Assembly (NCBI GenBank): GCA_040398805.1
Contig: JBBATK010000009.1
Span: 33,340-97,339 of the forward strand
Direction of reading: 5' to 3'
DNA from: JBBATK01 sp040398805
Lineage (GTDB): Bacteria > Bacteroidota > Ignavibacteria > Kapaibacteriales > NICIL-2
DNA length: 64,000 nt
The notes under the pieces are model-generated. The model was not told the origin of the DNA. It made no database searches and was given only the letters and a program-made list of their open reading frames with translations. The position numbers and the translations under genes are program-made. Positions 52,004 to 62,168 of the stretch are shown here, piece by piece. The first letter of the stretch is position 1. Every line of letters begins with the position of its first letter.

Positions 52004-53209
52004 TCAGAGCTGCGCCCGCAATTCGTTGATGAGTGCCGGCAATACCGCGATGAGGCGATCGTAGTCGCTCTGTTCGTTGAACACGTGCGAGGCCGTCCGC
52101 AGAAGGATATCCGTGCCGAACGCCATCACGGGCACTTCGATGGCGTGGTCGTCCCACAGCCGGTCGTGCAGTTTCAGGCTCACCGCCATGCGCTCGGCGG
52201 CAGGCATGTCCGGGGGAAGGTCGATGGGCAGGACGACCGTTGAAAGGAAACCGAGCATGCTCACCGGACACGGCTCGGGCTGTGGCAGAGCGGCGAGCAG
52301 CGCATGTCGCGCCGCACGATTGAGCGAACGATTGTATTCCACCGCCGTCTGCGCGCCCATGCGTTCGTAGAACCGCAATCCGTCCACCGCGCAGGTGTAG
52401 GCGGACCAATCCTTCGTGCCGATGAAATCGAACTCCGCCGTGTATCCCTGACCATAGCCATGCGAGGGCACGAGCGGGTGCGTCATGTGCTGACGGTCCC
52501 GGCGCGTCCACAGGAACGCACTGCCCTTCGGCGCGTACATCCACTTATGGAAGTTCCCCGTGTACCAGTCGGCATCAAGCGTCGTCAGATTCAGCGGCAC
52601 CATGCCGGGTGCATGCGCGCCATCGATCATCACAAGAATGCCCCGCTCACGGCAATCCTCGATGATGCCCTCCACGGGGAAGATGCATCCCGTGGGCGAG
52701 GTGATATGATCGACGATGACGAAGCGCGTGCGTGAGGTCATCTCCGCGCGGAGTCGCGCGCGGACATCGTCTGCGGACACGAGAGGAAACGGCACCTCCA
52801 CCTCCTTCACCACCGCACCGCACAGCGCGGCCACATGCTTCATCGTCTGCCGCACGGCGTTGTACACATGCGTGGTCGTCAGCAGTTCATCGCCGGGCTT
52901 CAGAACGGAAAGCAAGGAATGCACCACCGTGCTTACGCCCATGCTGGCGTTGTCCACGAAGGCGACGTCCTGCGAATCGGCCCCAAGGAACGCGGCCATT
53001 TCCTCGGCGGCGGCACGGACGGCCGGACCCTGCGTGCGCATGACGAATTCGACGGGCTGACGTTCCATGCGTGCGCGCCACTCGCTCTGCGCCTGCATCA
53101 CCACGCGCGGCGTAGCGCCGAACGAAGCGTTGTTGAGAAAGGTCATGTCCGACCGCAGATCCCAGTGCGTGCGTAACGCCGCACCGTAGACGATATCCTG
53201 TGTGTTCAT
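52004..53209 (-). CDS. class V aminotransferase-fold PLP enzyme (isopenicillin-N-epimerase-like)
   Basis: 401 residues, cytoplasmic. The N-terminus (MTFLNNASFGATPRVVMQAQ) and DNASMGVSTVVHSLL are typical of the CefD/EgtE-like branch. The Asp of the PLP site is in MIDGAHAPGMV and the Schiff-base lysine in NFHKWMYAPKGSAFLW. The label 'isopenicillin N epimerase' is a family name and no beta-lactam genes are near; a cysteine desulfurase or hercynylcysteine-lyase-like C-S lyase is equally possible. The ATG at 53209 starts the conserved region. It is followed by the SpoU gene with a 3-bp gap. Confidence 0.88.
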   Translation of the reverse strand: MNTQDIVYGAALRTHWDLRSDMTFLNNASFGATPRVVMQAQSEWRARMERQPVEFVMRTQGPAVRAAAEEMAAFLGADSQDVAFVDNASMGVSTVVHSLLSVLKPGDELLTTTHVYNAVRQTMKHVAALCGAVVKEVEVPFPLVSADDVRARLRAEMTSRTRFVIVDHITSPTGCIFPVEGIIEDCRERGILVMIDGAHAPGMVPLNLTTLDADWYTGNFHKWMYAPKGSAFLWTRRDRQHMTHPLVPSHGYGQGYTAEFDFIGTKDWSAYTCAVDGLRFYERMGAQTAVEYNRSLNRAARHALLAALPQPEPCPVSMLGFLSTVVLPIDLPPDMPAAERMAVSLKLHDRLWDDHAIEVPVMAFGTDILLRTASHVFNEQSDYDRLIAVLPALINELRAQL

Positions 53210-53247
53210 ATGGTATCCACTGTTAGCATGCACCCCGTCGCGTCCGA

Positions 53248-56200
53248 TCAACGCTGCACCACGACCGCCGCTTGCACACGTCCTCGCGACGTCTGCACCA
53301 CGGCCCGGTACGAGCCGCTCGGCGCGTTCGCGCAATTCCATTCCCACTCCGTTCCTTCGGCGCTGTGCATGCCGTGAAGCCTGGCCACGATGCGACCGTT
53401 CAAATCAGTGATCACGCACATCGCCACGCTCGCTTCAGCACCCGCATCCGTCCACCGCACCTGCACGCGGTCGGTAGCGGGCAGTGGGTACACGTTCAAC
53501 GCATCACTGAATGGCGTGTCGCCCGCACTGCTCGTCCCACCGGTGGTGAAGTTCCGCGATACATACACGCCGGGTCCGTCGGCATCGATGGACTGCACCC
53601 GCCAGTAGTAGCGTTTGGATGCAAGAAGGGCGCTCGCCATGAACGTCGTATCGGACACCACCGTATCGACAACCGGCGAGGCGAAGGCGAAGCTTGGAGA
53701 GAGCTGCAGACGATACGCCGAAGCGCTCGGCACGCGCGACCACACGAGTGCGACATCCTGCGGATTGCCTTGCGAGCCTGCGGCGGGAGACAGTTGCACG
53801 GGGGGTTCCACGGCGGTGATGAAGCGGAAAGGGGCGGAGTACGCACTGTATCCGCCGGCACCTGCGGCCCGCACGCGCCAGAAGTACGTGCGATGACCTT
53901 GCTCCAGATTATCAAGTTTCAGCTGCAGGTCGCGAAGACCGTCGATGTTCGTGAAAAGCGACGTGAACGTGGAATCGAGGGATGCCTGGACGTTGTAGAC
54001 GGCCGCTCCCGCGGATGCTTTCCATTGGACGAAGTCGGAAGCAAGGATGCCGCGCGCGCCGTCCTTCGGTGCCGTGAGTTCGGGTACCGAGGGTGCGGGC
54101 GGCACATCCCGCAATGTTCCCGTGAAGAGTCCGTTGCCGTGCGTGGCGACGATCATCCTGTTATCCCGTTCGCGATAGTCCATCATCGTCACCACCGCGC
54201 GTCCGATGGACGACGCTCCTTCTTGCATCCACACCGTAGCACTGCCATTGAGGAAGGCCGTACTGTACAGGCCCACGCTTGTTCCCACATACACCATCAC
54301 ACGACCGCCGACGAAGGTCCACGTGGCCCAGCGGCAGGACGGACCGTTCCCCACGCCGTTGATGGCTCCTTCCAGATTCCCGCCCACCGCTTTCCATGTG
54401 GTGCCGCCGTCGTCGCTGAAGTACAGACTTTGGACACTGTAATTGCTGAACACGGCGATGACCGAATCGGCATTGCGAGGATTGACGGCGATGCATTCGA
54501 TATTGCCGCGCGGAAAGGTTGCGCCTGTGATGTCGCGTTGCGACGGTTTGGCGTTGCGGACATCATCGATGCGGTACAGGTATCCGTCCTGCGTGCCATA
54601 ATACACGCGGTCTGCAGGCACCGTGCTCACGGCCACGGAGCTGATGACTTTATTCGAATAACTCACCGGCATGATATCCCATCCCTCCGTGGCGGTGGCC
54701 GCCGTATCCCACGATCCCCAGGGCGTGCGCGTGAGATCCGCGCAGCGATAGAGCACGCGCCTATAGGGAATGTACATGCGCTTCGTATCATTCGGATCCA
54801 CCGCGAAGGGATTGATGAACAGAAAGCTGTCGCGCACGGTACCTTTGGGGTCGATACGCGCAAAGCGTTTGGCGTTGCCGTTGCTGTCCAGCTCGAAGCG
54901 ACCGGTCACGCCTTGCTGACGCGACATGAGGACGGTGCCTTCCTTGGTGAAGGCGCAGTAGGCGCCGTCGCCCAAGCCCGGACTGGTCCACGGCGCTTGC
55001 GATGTCACATCGCCCGTGAACACCGTGCCGTTGTCCTGCAGACCACCTGCCACCTTGCTTCCGGAATCATACCGGTTCAATGCGCAGGTATAGAACTGCG
55101 TCGTCACGTAGCCGTTGTTCAGCGAGGTCCACGTCACATTCGCCGCGCGCGCATTCTCCGTACGGAAAATGCCGCCGTCGTTCGCACAGATGACGCGGTC
55201 GGGGTTGCTCGGCATCATCACGCATTCATGCTGGTCGGGGTGATTGTTCGGATAGACGGTATAAAAGGGGAAGCTTGAGCCCGGACCATAGCCGCCGATC
55301 CAGTTGCATGTCGCTGTTCGGAAACCGTCGTCACTACGATACATGTTCGTGCCGCCGAGATAGACCACATCGGGATTCTTAGGATGCACGCGGACATAGA
55401 GGTCGTAGGAACCTTGCGATTGGAAATCGCCGAAGATGCCACCGCAGCGCGGAAGATTCGCCGAGAGATCCATCCACGCACCGCCGCTGCCCGAGCCGTC
55501 GCCCGATCCATACGTGTATCTCCATAGCGAGCTCCAATCCTCGCGTCCGCGGAAGTCCACCTGTTTGAATCCCGAGTTTGGCGTATTCGCCACGAAGAAC
55601 ACCTCGGTCTCCCGCGACGGCGAGATGCCAATGGCGATGCGACCGTATTGTGCGGGCATGAAGCTTGGCGTGATGTTCGTCCATTTCACACCGTCCACCG
55701 AGCGATAGATGCCTTTGACGGCGGAGCTGCCGCCCGAGGATGTCTGTTGGGACAGCGTGGCATAGAGTATTCCAGACGGCGTGATGGCCACTTCGCTGAA
55801 GTACCCGTAGCCGTTGGCGAAGGCGCCGAGCACGGGCGTCCAGCTTTGTCCGCCGTTGGTGCTGCGCTGGATGGCGCCGAGGGCGGTAGCGGCGTACACA
55901 ACGTCTTGCGTGGTATTCGTGTGGTCCACGACGAGGCGCCAGACGAATTCGAAAGGATGGTCCCACGATTCGGGCGTGGTGTTGAACGTGGCGCTCAGCG
56001 ATGACCACGACTCGCCGTTGTCGGTGGATTTGTACACGCCCGATCCTTTGATCTCCGACGATCCGCCCCACAGCTCACCCGTGCCTGCGTACCAGATATT
56101 CTCTTTGCCTTTGCGGGTGTCTTGCGCGATGCAGGTGACGTCCAGCATCTGCCCCGGAGCGGTGACCGCGCGCCAGGTGGCGCCGCCGTCGACGGACTTC

Positions 56201-56598
56201 CATATCCCTCCGGACACGCCCCCTGCCAGGATGGTCTGTTCATTCGTGATATCGAGCGCGAGCGCGCGCGTGCGACCGCCCACGTTGACAGGTCCTGCCG
56301 AACTGAACGTGTTCTGCTGGACGCTCGTCCAGCGAGCGCCATACAGCTCGCGAAGGAGGGTTTCGCGCGACGGCAGACCGGCCGCGAAGGCGAGTTCCTT
56401 GGCGCGCATGCCCTCGGGGATGCGTCCCGTGGAGGGATCGCATAAACGAAGACGCTCCCATTCACGTCGTGCATCATGGTCCTCGTCGAAACCTTCCCCG
56501 CCCCGCATGGGTGCGGGGTGCGGCGTCACGATGAAGGCCGCGGCCAGCAGCATGGAGGATACGAGCAGTTGAATGGCGGAGAGGTTGAACTTCTTCAT
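53248..56598 (-). CDS. BNR/sortilin-like beta-propeller protein with two FN3 domains and T9SS sorting domain
   Basis: Secreted protein of 1,116 residues. The signal peptide (about 5-25) follows the ATG at 56598. Residues about 95-830 form one or two beta-propellers with BNR/Asp-box turns: SVDGGATW, STDNGESW, STNGGQSW, SDDGGTTW and similar. Two fibronectin type III domains follow (about 855-945 and 950-1035, ending HRTYFWRVRAAG and KRYYWRVQSIDADGPG). The last 80 residues (LNVYPLPATDRVQV ... NAPSGSYRAVVQ) are a T9SS type A sorting domain. The organisation matches Bacteroidota VPS10-like/glycosyl-hydrolase-like surface proteins, but no catalytic motif is evident. A TATTTTG variant box lies 58 bp upstream. 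Confidence 0.9.
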   Translation of the reverse strand: MKKFNLSAIQLLVSSMLLAAAFIVTPHPAPMRGGEGFDEDHDARREWERLRLCDPSTGRIPEGMRAKELAFAAGLPSRETLLRELYGARWTSVQQNTFSSAGPVNVGGRTRALALDITNEQTILAGGVSGGIWKSVDGGATWRAVTAPGQMLDVTCIAQDTRKGKENIWYAGTGELWGGSSEIKGSGVYKSTDNGESWSSLSATFNTTPESWDHPFEFVWRLVVDHTNTTQDVVYAATALGAIQRSTNGGQSWTPVLGAFANGYGYFSEVAITPSGILYATLSQQTSSGGSSAVKGIYRSVDGVKWTNITPSFMPAQYGRIAIGISPSRETEVFFVANTPNSGFKQVDFRGREDWSSLWRYTYGSGDGSGSGGAWMDLSANLPRCGGIFGDFQSQGSYDLYVRVHPKNPDVVYLGGTNMYRSDDGFRTATCNWIGGYGPGSSFPFYTVYPNNHPDQHECVMMPSNPDRVICANDGGIFRTENARAANVTWTSLNNGYVTTQFYTCALNRYDSGSKVAGGLQDNGTVFTGDVTSQAPWTSPGLGDGAYCAFTKEGTVLMSRQQGVTGRFELDSNGNAKRFARIDPKGTVRDSFLFINPFAVDPNDTKRMYIPYRRVLYRCADLTRTPWGSWDTAATATEGWDIMPVSYSNKVISSVAVSTVPADRVYYGTQDGYLYRIDDVRNAKPSQRDITGATFPRGNIECIAVNPRNADSVIAVFSNYSVQSLYFSDDGGTTWKAVGGNLEGAINGVGNGPSCRWATWTFVGGRVMVYVGTSVGLYSTAFLNGSATVWMQEGASSIGRAVVTMMDYRERDNRMIVATHGNGLFTGTLRDVPPAPSVPELTAPKDGARGILASDFVQWKASAGAAVYNVQASLDSTFTSLFTNIDGLRDLQLKLDNLEQGHRTYFWRVRAAGAGGYSAYSAPFRFITAVEPPVQLSPAAGSQGNPQDVALVWSRVPSASAYRLQLSPSFAFASPVVDTVVSDTTFMASALLASKRYYWRVQSIDADGPGVYVSRNFTTGGTSSAGDTPFSDALNVYPLPATDRVQVRWTDAGAEASVAMCVITDLNGRIVARLHGMHSAEGTEWEWNCANAPSGSYRAVVQTSRGRVQAAVVVQR

Positions 56599-56655
56599 GT
56601 CCGTTCCCAGAGAGTGAATCGCAGTACTGTCCGAAAGGGAGCAACCCGCGGGCGG

Positions 56656-56662
56656 CAAAATA
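56656..56662 (-). promoter_or_regulatory. TATTTTG box for the propeller gene
   Basis: Minus-strand TATTTTG, the same 7-base variant seen in the kinase-MscS spacer, about 58 bp before the ATG at 56598. Confidence 0.3.
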
Positions 56663-56727
56663 GCGGGCGCGTATCATTCCATGCCTATCACAGAATCGTC
56701 GATCACACCATTGACACCATCATCACC

Positions 56728-57033
56728 ATGAAACCGGCACTTTCGGAACTTGTGAACAACGACACACCCACGCTCATCGATTTCACCGCAGCCTGGTGCG
56801 GTCCATGCCAGACGCTTGCACCCATCCTGAAGGATGTGAAGAAGAGCATCGGCGATGCGGTGACCATCATCAAGATCGATGTGGACGCCAACCCGCGGGT
56901 GGCGGCGCAGTTCCACGTGCGTTCGGTACCCACGTTGATATTGTTCAAGAAGGGTGAAGTAGTTTGGCGGCAGAGCGGCGTGATGACTCATCGCGAACTG
57001 CTTGGCACGCTGCAGCAGCATGTCCGGGATTGA
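56728..57033 (+). CDS. thioredoxin
   Basis: Small redox protein of 101 residues. The ATG at 56728 begins just before the fold. Active site WCGPC (Cys24, Cys27) in PTLIDFTAAWCGPCQTL, then IIKIDVDANPRVAAQFHVRSVPTLILFKKGE with the cis-Pro after Val. It lacks a signal peptide, so it is cytoplasmic. The next gene, 28 bp downstream, encodes a lipoprotein that carries another thioredoxin domain, which suggests a linked redox function. Divergent from the propeller gene. Confidence 0.93.
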   Translation: MKPALSELVNNDTPTLIDFTAAWCGPCQTLAPILKDVKKSIGDAVTIIKIDVDANPRVAAQFHVRSVPTLILFKKGEVVWRQSGVMTHRELLGTLQQHVRD

Positions 57034-57061
57034 TTTTTTTCACGATAGATTTTCACGACGC

Positions 57062-57814
57062 ATGGATACCATACCGACCTCTCGCGCACCGTTCATCAGC
57101 ACCATCCTCCGCCGATCATGGCAGGGGGCGGCGGCGCTCGTCTTCGTCCTGCTTGCGGCCTGCAACGGTCAGGCGGGATCACCGACCTCGCTTCCGGCCA
57201 AGGAGTTTGCGGAGAAGATGCGCACCACGCTGGGGGCGGTGGTGCTGGATGTGCGCACGCCGGGCGAGTTCCAGGGCGGACATCTGAAGAATGCCGTGAA
57301 CGTGGATTGGAACGGCGATGAATTCGCCAAGAACACCTCGTCGTGGAAACCCTCCACGCCTCTCTATGTGTACTGCCTGGCGGGTTCACGCAGTGCCGCT
57401 GCCGCGCGCGACCTGCGCTCGCGCGGATACACGAACGTCGTGGAATTGGAAGGCGGCATGATGAAATGGCGGGCGGCGGGATTACCGGAAACGACGGACG
57501 GTGCGGCGGCTACCAAGGGAATGTCGATGATCGAATACATGGCGCTTGTCACGAACGACACCACCGTGCTCGTGGATGTCTATGCCGACTGGTGCGGTCC
57601 GTGCAAGAAGATGAAGCCCTTCCTCGAAGAACTATCGAACGAGCGTGCATCGACGATGAAACTCGTTCGCATCGACGCCGATGCGCATCCGGATCTCTGC
57701 CGGGAGCTCGGCATCGACGCGCTCCCCGTCCTCATGGTGTACAAGAAGGGCGTCCGCACATGGCAGCACGTGGGCTTTCTGGACAAGGCCGGGATAGCGG
57801 CGCAGGTGAAGTAG
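57062..57814 (+). CDS. rhodanese-thioredoxin fusion lipoprotein
   Basis: 250 residues, predicted lipoprotein: N-terminal segment with lipobox LAAC (Cys34) following a hydrophobic stretch. Residues about 45-140 are a rhodanese domain with the sulfur-carrying Cys105 in VYCLAGSRSA. Residues about 150-248 are a thioredoxin domain with WCGPC (Cys178, Cys181) and a LPVLMVYKKG cis-Pro element. The pairing would place sulfur transfer and thiol reduction at the periplasmic face or outer membrane. The ATG at 57062 gives the shortest good signal; an in-frame upstream start adds 20 residues. It likely shares a transcript with the preceding thioredoxin. Confidence 0.9.
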   Translation: MDTIPTSRAPFISTILRRSWQGAAALVFVLLAACNGQAGSPTSLPAKEFAEKMRTTLGAVVLDVRTPGEFQGGHLKNAVNVDWNGDEFAKNTSSWKPSTPLYVYCLAGSRSAAAARDLRSRGYTNVVELEGGMMKWRAAGLPETTDGAAATKGMSMIEYMALVTNDTTVLVDVYADWCGPCKKMKPFLEELSNERASTMKLVRIDADAHPDLCRELGIDALPVLMVYKKGVRTWQHVGFLDKAGIAAQVK

Positions 57815-57890
57815 GGTGCGGGTCTGCATCGATCATCTCATCAAGCTCCGTTGATAGCTATCTTGCCCGCACGAACCAATGTTGCGGGAC

Positions 57891-60800
57891 ATGAACAAGC
57901 ACCGACGATTCGCTCCACTCTTGCTTCTACTGTTTCTTGCGACAGCAGGCGGAGCTCCCCTGTGCGCGCAGCCCTACGATTATCTGGAGTTCAGCAAGGG
58001 CACGCGATTGGGACTCGGCACGGCGGCGAATACCACGCAGTGCGTGATCAAGGACATGGTCACCGACAATGCCGGAAACATCTACGTAGTGGGGTACGGT
58101 CTTACCGGCGAAACGACACCCGGAACCTATCAGCCCACGCGGGTTGGCGGATGCAATGTGTACGTGGCGAAGTACAATTCCACGTTGACGACATTGATCT
58201 GGGGCACGTTCATCGGCGGGAACAACGACCAGGTGGGTTCATCTATCGCCGTGACACCGTCGGGCGACGTGGTGGTGTGCGGCGTCACTTCTTCCACCGT
58301 CTTCCCCGTGACGAACACATCGGACCAATCCTACCTTGATGGATCGAACGTGAACTTCGTCGCACGATTGAATTCCACGGGTACGCGCCTGGTTTACTGC
58401 CGCGTGTATGCCCGTGGATATAATTCCGCGCCGTATTATTCGGACGATGAAACCGGTATCACGGGTAATCTTCGTGCTTTCGGCAATGTGGTCGTGACAC
58501 CGGGCGACGAAGCATGGGTGGTGTCGTCCACATCCAGGAATTACTCGTGCACCTCCAACGCTTATCAATCCGTCCTTGCAGGAAACATCGACCTGTGCCT
58601 GACGAAGCTGGATAACACCGGGAGCATCCAATACTCCACCTATATCGGTGGTGCGAACAACGATGATGCCCGAGGCATCACCTACAGCAACGGCAAGGTG
58701 TATGTGTCCGCGCGGTCGAACTCACCCACCTTTCCGCTCACGCGGAACCGTCAGCCCGATGCGGCGGGCGACGGACTCCTCATGGTGTGGAACGATGGCT
58801 CCACGCCCACCCCGTTTGGAACGTACGTCATCGGCGGAACGAATAATGACGACGTGAGCTCCGTGTCCTTCAGTACTTCCACGCAGCGTGTCCTGATGGT
58901 AGGCCGCACGTCGTCGAACGACTTCCCCGCTACTGCATCGCTGCAGCGCGGCGACGTGAACGGCGGCTTCATCATCTCCCTTGCTCCCGATCTTAGCTCG
59001 GTCTCCTTCGCTACGCTCATCGGTGCGAACCTGAAACCCCATGGTGTGAAAGCCCGCATCGGCGGCGACGCCGTCATCCTCTCCGCCATGACGACTCCCA
59101 CGGCCACCATACCCGTCACGCCCAATGCCATCAAGCAAAGCACCACCTCGCTCGACAAGGTCATCACCATTCTCGGGTCGGACGGCACGAGCGTGCGCTA
59201 TGGCACCTATCTGGGAGGCAGCGGCAGCGAAGGCGGAACCTCGCTGGCTCTCATCGATGCCAACGCCTGCAACTACAGGATCGTGACCGCGTCGATGACG
59301 AGCAGTTCGAAGGACGATTTTCCTGTGAGCGCGGGAGCGTTCCGCGGGAATATCTGCGATTGCTATTGTCCGGGCATCAGTGTGCTCCGCACCATCCACC
59401 CCGATACGTTCAAAGTGGTGACGAAACCCGGCTGCGGAGAATATCAATTCGAAGGCACCGTCTCTCCTTTCGCCTCCTGTCCGCTCGATGGTATCAGCTG
59501 GTACTTCGACGACATGGGCGCGGCGTTCCGAGCGGGACAGGTAGTGACGCATCGCTTTGCGAAGAACGGCACCTTCTTGGCACGCATGCAGGTGATCTAC
59601 GCCGGTGGCGATACGGTGACGTACGAGAAATCCATCAGCGTGAGCACCTATCCCACGATCACGGCGACGCCGAAATCGCAGTATCGGTGCATCAACGACA
59701 ACGGCGTGTTTCTGAACGCGGGCGGCGGCGTGCGCTACCAATGGCGTCCGGCGGAGTCGCTGAGCGACTCCGTGGGCGCTTCCGTGCGAGCCAGGCCGAC
59801 AAAGAACACGACCTACTACGTGCGCGGGTATAATGCGGACGGCTGCTGGGTGGAGGATTCCGTTCAGGTGTTCGTGCTTGCGGCGAAGGCCGTGGTGAGT
59901 GCGGATACCACCGTGTGCAACGGCTCGCCCGCCATCCTGCGCGCGGGCGGTGGCGGCGTCTTCGCGTGGTCGCCCTCTGCCACCCTGAGTAAGAAGGACT
60001 CCGCCGTCGTGATCGCCCGTCCCACCGCCACCACCACCTACACCGTCATCGTCTACGAGGGATCGTGTCCGGACACCGCACGGGTGACCGTGCGCGTGAG
60101 TAACAAACCGAACGTTCTGCTCCCCGCATCGCCCATCATCTGTCAAGGCGGATCGGTGGAGCTGCCTGTCACCGTGACGAGCACGAATGAACTCGATACC
60201 GCAGCTCTCACCTATCGATGGACCCCCGCGAACACGCTGTCGAACGCGACGTCGCGCGCACCCCAGGCATCGCCGCTCGCCACCACCACCTATACCTGCA
60301 CCGTGCGCAATGCCTACGGATGCGAGGTGCAGAAAAGCGTGGAGGTACGTGTCCTGACGGCGCTGGACCTGCAGTTGAGTGCCGACACTCTCACGTGCCT
60401 GGGCAGCACGCTGACCCTGGGGGCGCGCGGCGGCGCGAAGTACGCGTGGTCGCCCGCGGCTGGCCTGGACGATTCCTCCAGCGCCACGCCGCGCTGCACA
60501 CCGAAAGCAAAGACCACCTATACGGTCATCACGTGGAGCGGCGATTACCGCACGGCCACCTGCCGCGACACCGCGCAGGTCACCGTGGATGTGTTCAGCG
60601 CACCCGACGTCGTCGCCACAGGCGATACCACCGTGTGTCCGGGCAGCGACGTGCTTCTTCACGTGGCGAACTCGGATGCGATGGCGAAGGGCACCGTTCT
60701 GGAGTGGCGATCGTCTGCGGGTTTACAGCTGGGTACGGGCGCGGACGTACGAACGACGGCCACGACGTCGTTCGTCGCCATCGTCCATGCCACCACCGTC

Positions 60801-62168
60801 CAGGGATGCGCTTCGTCCGACACCGTCAACATCATCGTGGATGTGCGCCTGCCGGTGACCGCTCCTGCGGACGTGCGCACGCTGGCGGGAACGACGGTGA
60901 CGCTGAGAGCGGTTGCGCCGGATGCCAGCGTGAGGTATGAATGGTTCGATGATACCGGCACACGCATTTCGTCCGCCGACAGTGTGACGGTGATCAGCGC
61001 GGATACGACGGTGTATGTGCTGCACGGCATACGCGGCGGATGCGAAGGTTGGGATACCGTCCGCGTGATAGGCCTCCGCATGGTGGCCGTGGAAGGCGGC
61101 GCCGACACGAGCGTGTGCAAGGGTTCGTACGCCGTGCTGCGCGTGCGAAACCTTCAAGCAGGATACGACTATGAATGGTATTCCGCGACGGATCAGTCAC
61201 TGAGCCGCACGGACAGTGTGCGGGTCGTCGTCAACACTCCCTCGTTCTACCGCATCGTCTCTCGCTTCGGAGGATACGCAACGGACGATACGGTGCGCGT
61301 GGATGTGTTCGCGGAGCAGCGGCTGCGCACGCGCGATACTACCGTATGCGAGGATCATGATGCGGAACTCCTCGTCGTTCCGGACATTCCCGTCACCTCG
61401 GTGCTGTGGACCGATGCCGGTGGGACTGTCGTGGCATCGACACAGCGCGCGGTGGTCCGTCCGCCTGCCACCTCCACCTACACCGTCACCACCCGCGACA
61501 CCAACGGCTGCATCGCCGTCGCGGCGCAGACCGTGGTCGTGGCTCCCGCACCGCGCCTCACGCTTCGCCTGGAGGCGCCGGACAGTGTGAACGTGTGGGA
61601 CAGTGTGGAGGTGCGGCTTGTGGGCGAGTCGACACCGGACGTGACCATACCGTCGTTACAGTGCGACATCCATGTGGGCAAAGAGCTGTGGTTCAGTCCG
61701 CAAGCCACCTACACTTCCACCGAGGCCATCCACTCCGTGCGCACCTCGGGGATCATCGGCAACACGCCGACGGTCATCGCCCGCATACACGGACGTATCT
61801 GCGTGAGTGATCACAGCGACGATGCGTTCAGCATACGGAACATCATCACCGATCTCGACACCTCGTGCGTGCGCATCGATACCCGCTCCGTGCCGCTGCG
61901 TGTACGCTCCGTCTGCGGAAACCCGCTGCTGAACATCGAGCTCACACCGGCAGCGTTCATGGTCGCACCGCATCCCGCTCATGAAACACTCACCGTGATC
62001 ACGCGCATGGACATCGACCGCATGGAGCTGTTCTCCCCGCTCGGCGCTTGCCTGCGTTCTGTCATGGGCACAGCCCCCATGGACATCCGCGACATCCCGC
62101 CGGGAGTCTATATCCTCCGCGCGCAGAGCAGTGGCGGATATGTGATGCGGCGCGTGGTGGTGTGGTGA
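57891..62168 (+). CDS. SBBP/PKD/Ig-like repeat surface protein with T9SS sorting domain
   Basis: About 1,425 residues. The ATG at 57891 gives a signal peptide (FAPLLLLLFLATAGGAPLCAQ). Residues about 45-480 are SBBP propeller repeats (WGTFIGGNNDQVGSS, STYIGGANNDDARG, YGTYLGGSGSEGG). A PKD domain follows (about 505-590, GISWYFDDMGAAF ... HRFAKNGTF). From about 600 to 1210 come repeated gliding-type modules ('VC.GS..L.A.GG..Y.WSP' and 'TTTYTV...'), then a unique region and a C-terminal T9SS type A sorting domain (MVAPHPAHETLTVITR ... DIPPGVYILRAQ). It is the third SBBP protein in the window and shares the propeller-plus-modules layout of the giant protein. Confidence 0.9.
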   Translation: MNKHRRFAPLLLLLFLATAGGAPLCAQPYDYLEFSKGTRLGLGTAANTTQCVIKDMVTDNAGNIYVVGYGLTGETTPGTYQPTRVGGCNVYVAKYNSTLTTLIWGTFIGGNNDQVGSSIAVTPSGDVVVCGVTSSTVFPVTNTSDQSYLDGSNVNFVARLNSTGTRLVYCRVYARGYNSAPYYSDDETGITGNLRAFGNVVVTPGDEAWVVSSTSRNYSCTSNAYQSVLAGNIDLCLTKLDNTGSIQYSTYIGGANNDDARGITYSNGKVYVSARSNSPTFPLTRNRQPDAAGDGLLMVWNDGSTPTPFGTYVIGGTNNDDVSSVSFSTSTQRVLMVGRTSSNDFPATASLQRGDVNGGFIISLAPDLSSVSFATLIGANLKPHGVKARIGGDAVILSAMTTPTATIPVTPNAIKQSTTSLDKVITILGSDGTSVRYGTYLGGSGSEGGTSLALIDANACNYRIVTASMTSSSKDDFPVSAGAFRGNICDCYCPGISVLRTIHPDTFKVVTKPGCGEYQFEGTVSPFASCPLDGISWYFDDMGAAFRAGQVVTHRFAKNGTFLARMQVIYAGGDTVTYEKSISVSTYPTITATPKSQYRCINDNGVFLNAGGGVRYQWRPAESLSDSVGASVRARPTKNTTYYVRGYNADGCWVEDSVQVFVLAAKAVVSADTTVCNGSPAILRAGGGGVFAWSPSATLSKKDSAVVIARPTATTTYTVIVYEGSCPDTARVTVRVSNKPNVLLPASPIICQGGSVELPVTVTSTNELDTAALTYRWTPANTLSNATSRAPQASPLATTTYTCTVRNAYGCEVQKSVEVRVLTALDLQLSADTLTCLGSTLTLGARGGAKYAWSPAAGLDDSSSATPRCTPKAKTTYTVITWSGDYRTATCRDTAQVTVDVFSAPDVVATGDTTVCPGSDVLLHVANSDAMAKGTVLEWRSSAGLQLGTGADVRTTATTSFVAIVHATTVQGCASSDTVNIIVDVRLPVTAPADVRTLAGTTVTLRAVAPDASVRYEWFDDTGTRISSADSVTVISADTTVYVLHGIRGGCEGWDTVRVIGLRMVAVEGGADTSVCKGSYAVLRVRNLQAGYDYEWYSATDQSLSRTDSVRVVVNTPSFYRIVSRFGGYATDDTVRVDVFAEQRLRTRDTTVCEDHDAELLVVPDIPVTSVLWTDAGGTVVASTQRAVVRPPATSTYTVTTRDTNGCIAVAAQTVVVAPAPRLTLRLEAPDSVNVWDSVEVRLVGESTPDVTIPSLQCDIHVGKELWFSPQATYTSTEAIHSVRTSGIIGNTPTVIARIHGRICVSDHSDDAFSIRNIITDLDTSCVRIDTRSVPLRVRSVCGNPLLNIELTPAAFMVAPHPAHETLTVITRMDIDRMELFSPLGACLRSVMGTAPMDIRDIPPGVYILRAQSSGGYVMRRVVVW

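Noticed and set aside
52004..53209. Beta-lactam or other natural-product cluster with the P450
   Set aside because: The isopenicillin-epimerase likeness is a family-level match. The P450 is 23 kb away and no synthetase or other pathway gene is present.
53272..55278. 668-residue plus-strand frame
   Set aside because: Antisense shadow of the propeller gene; no recognisable domains.
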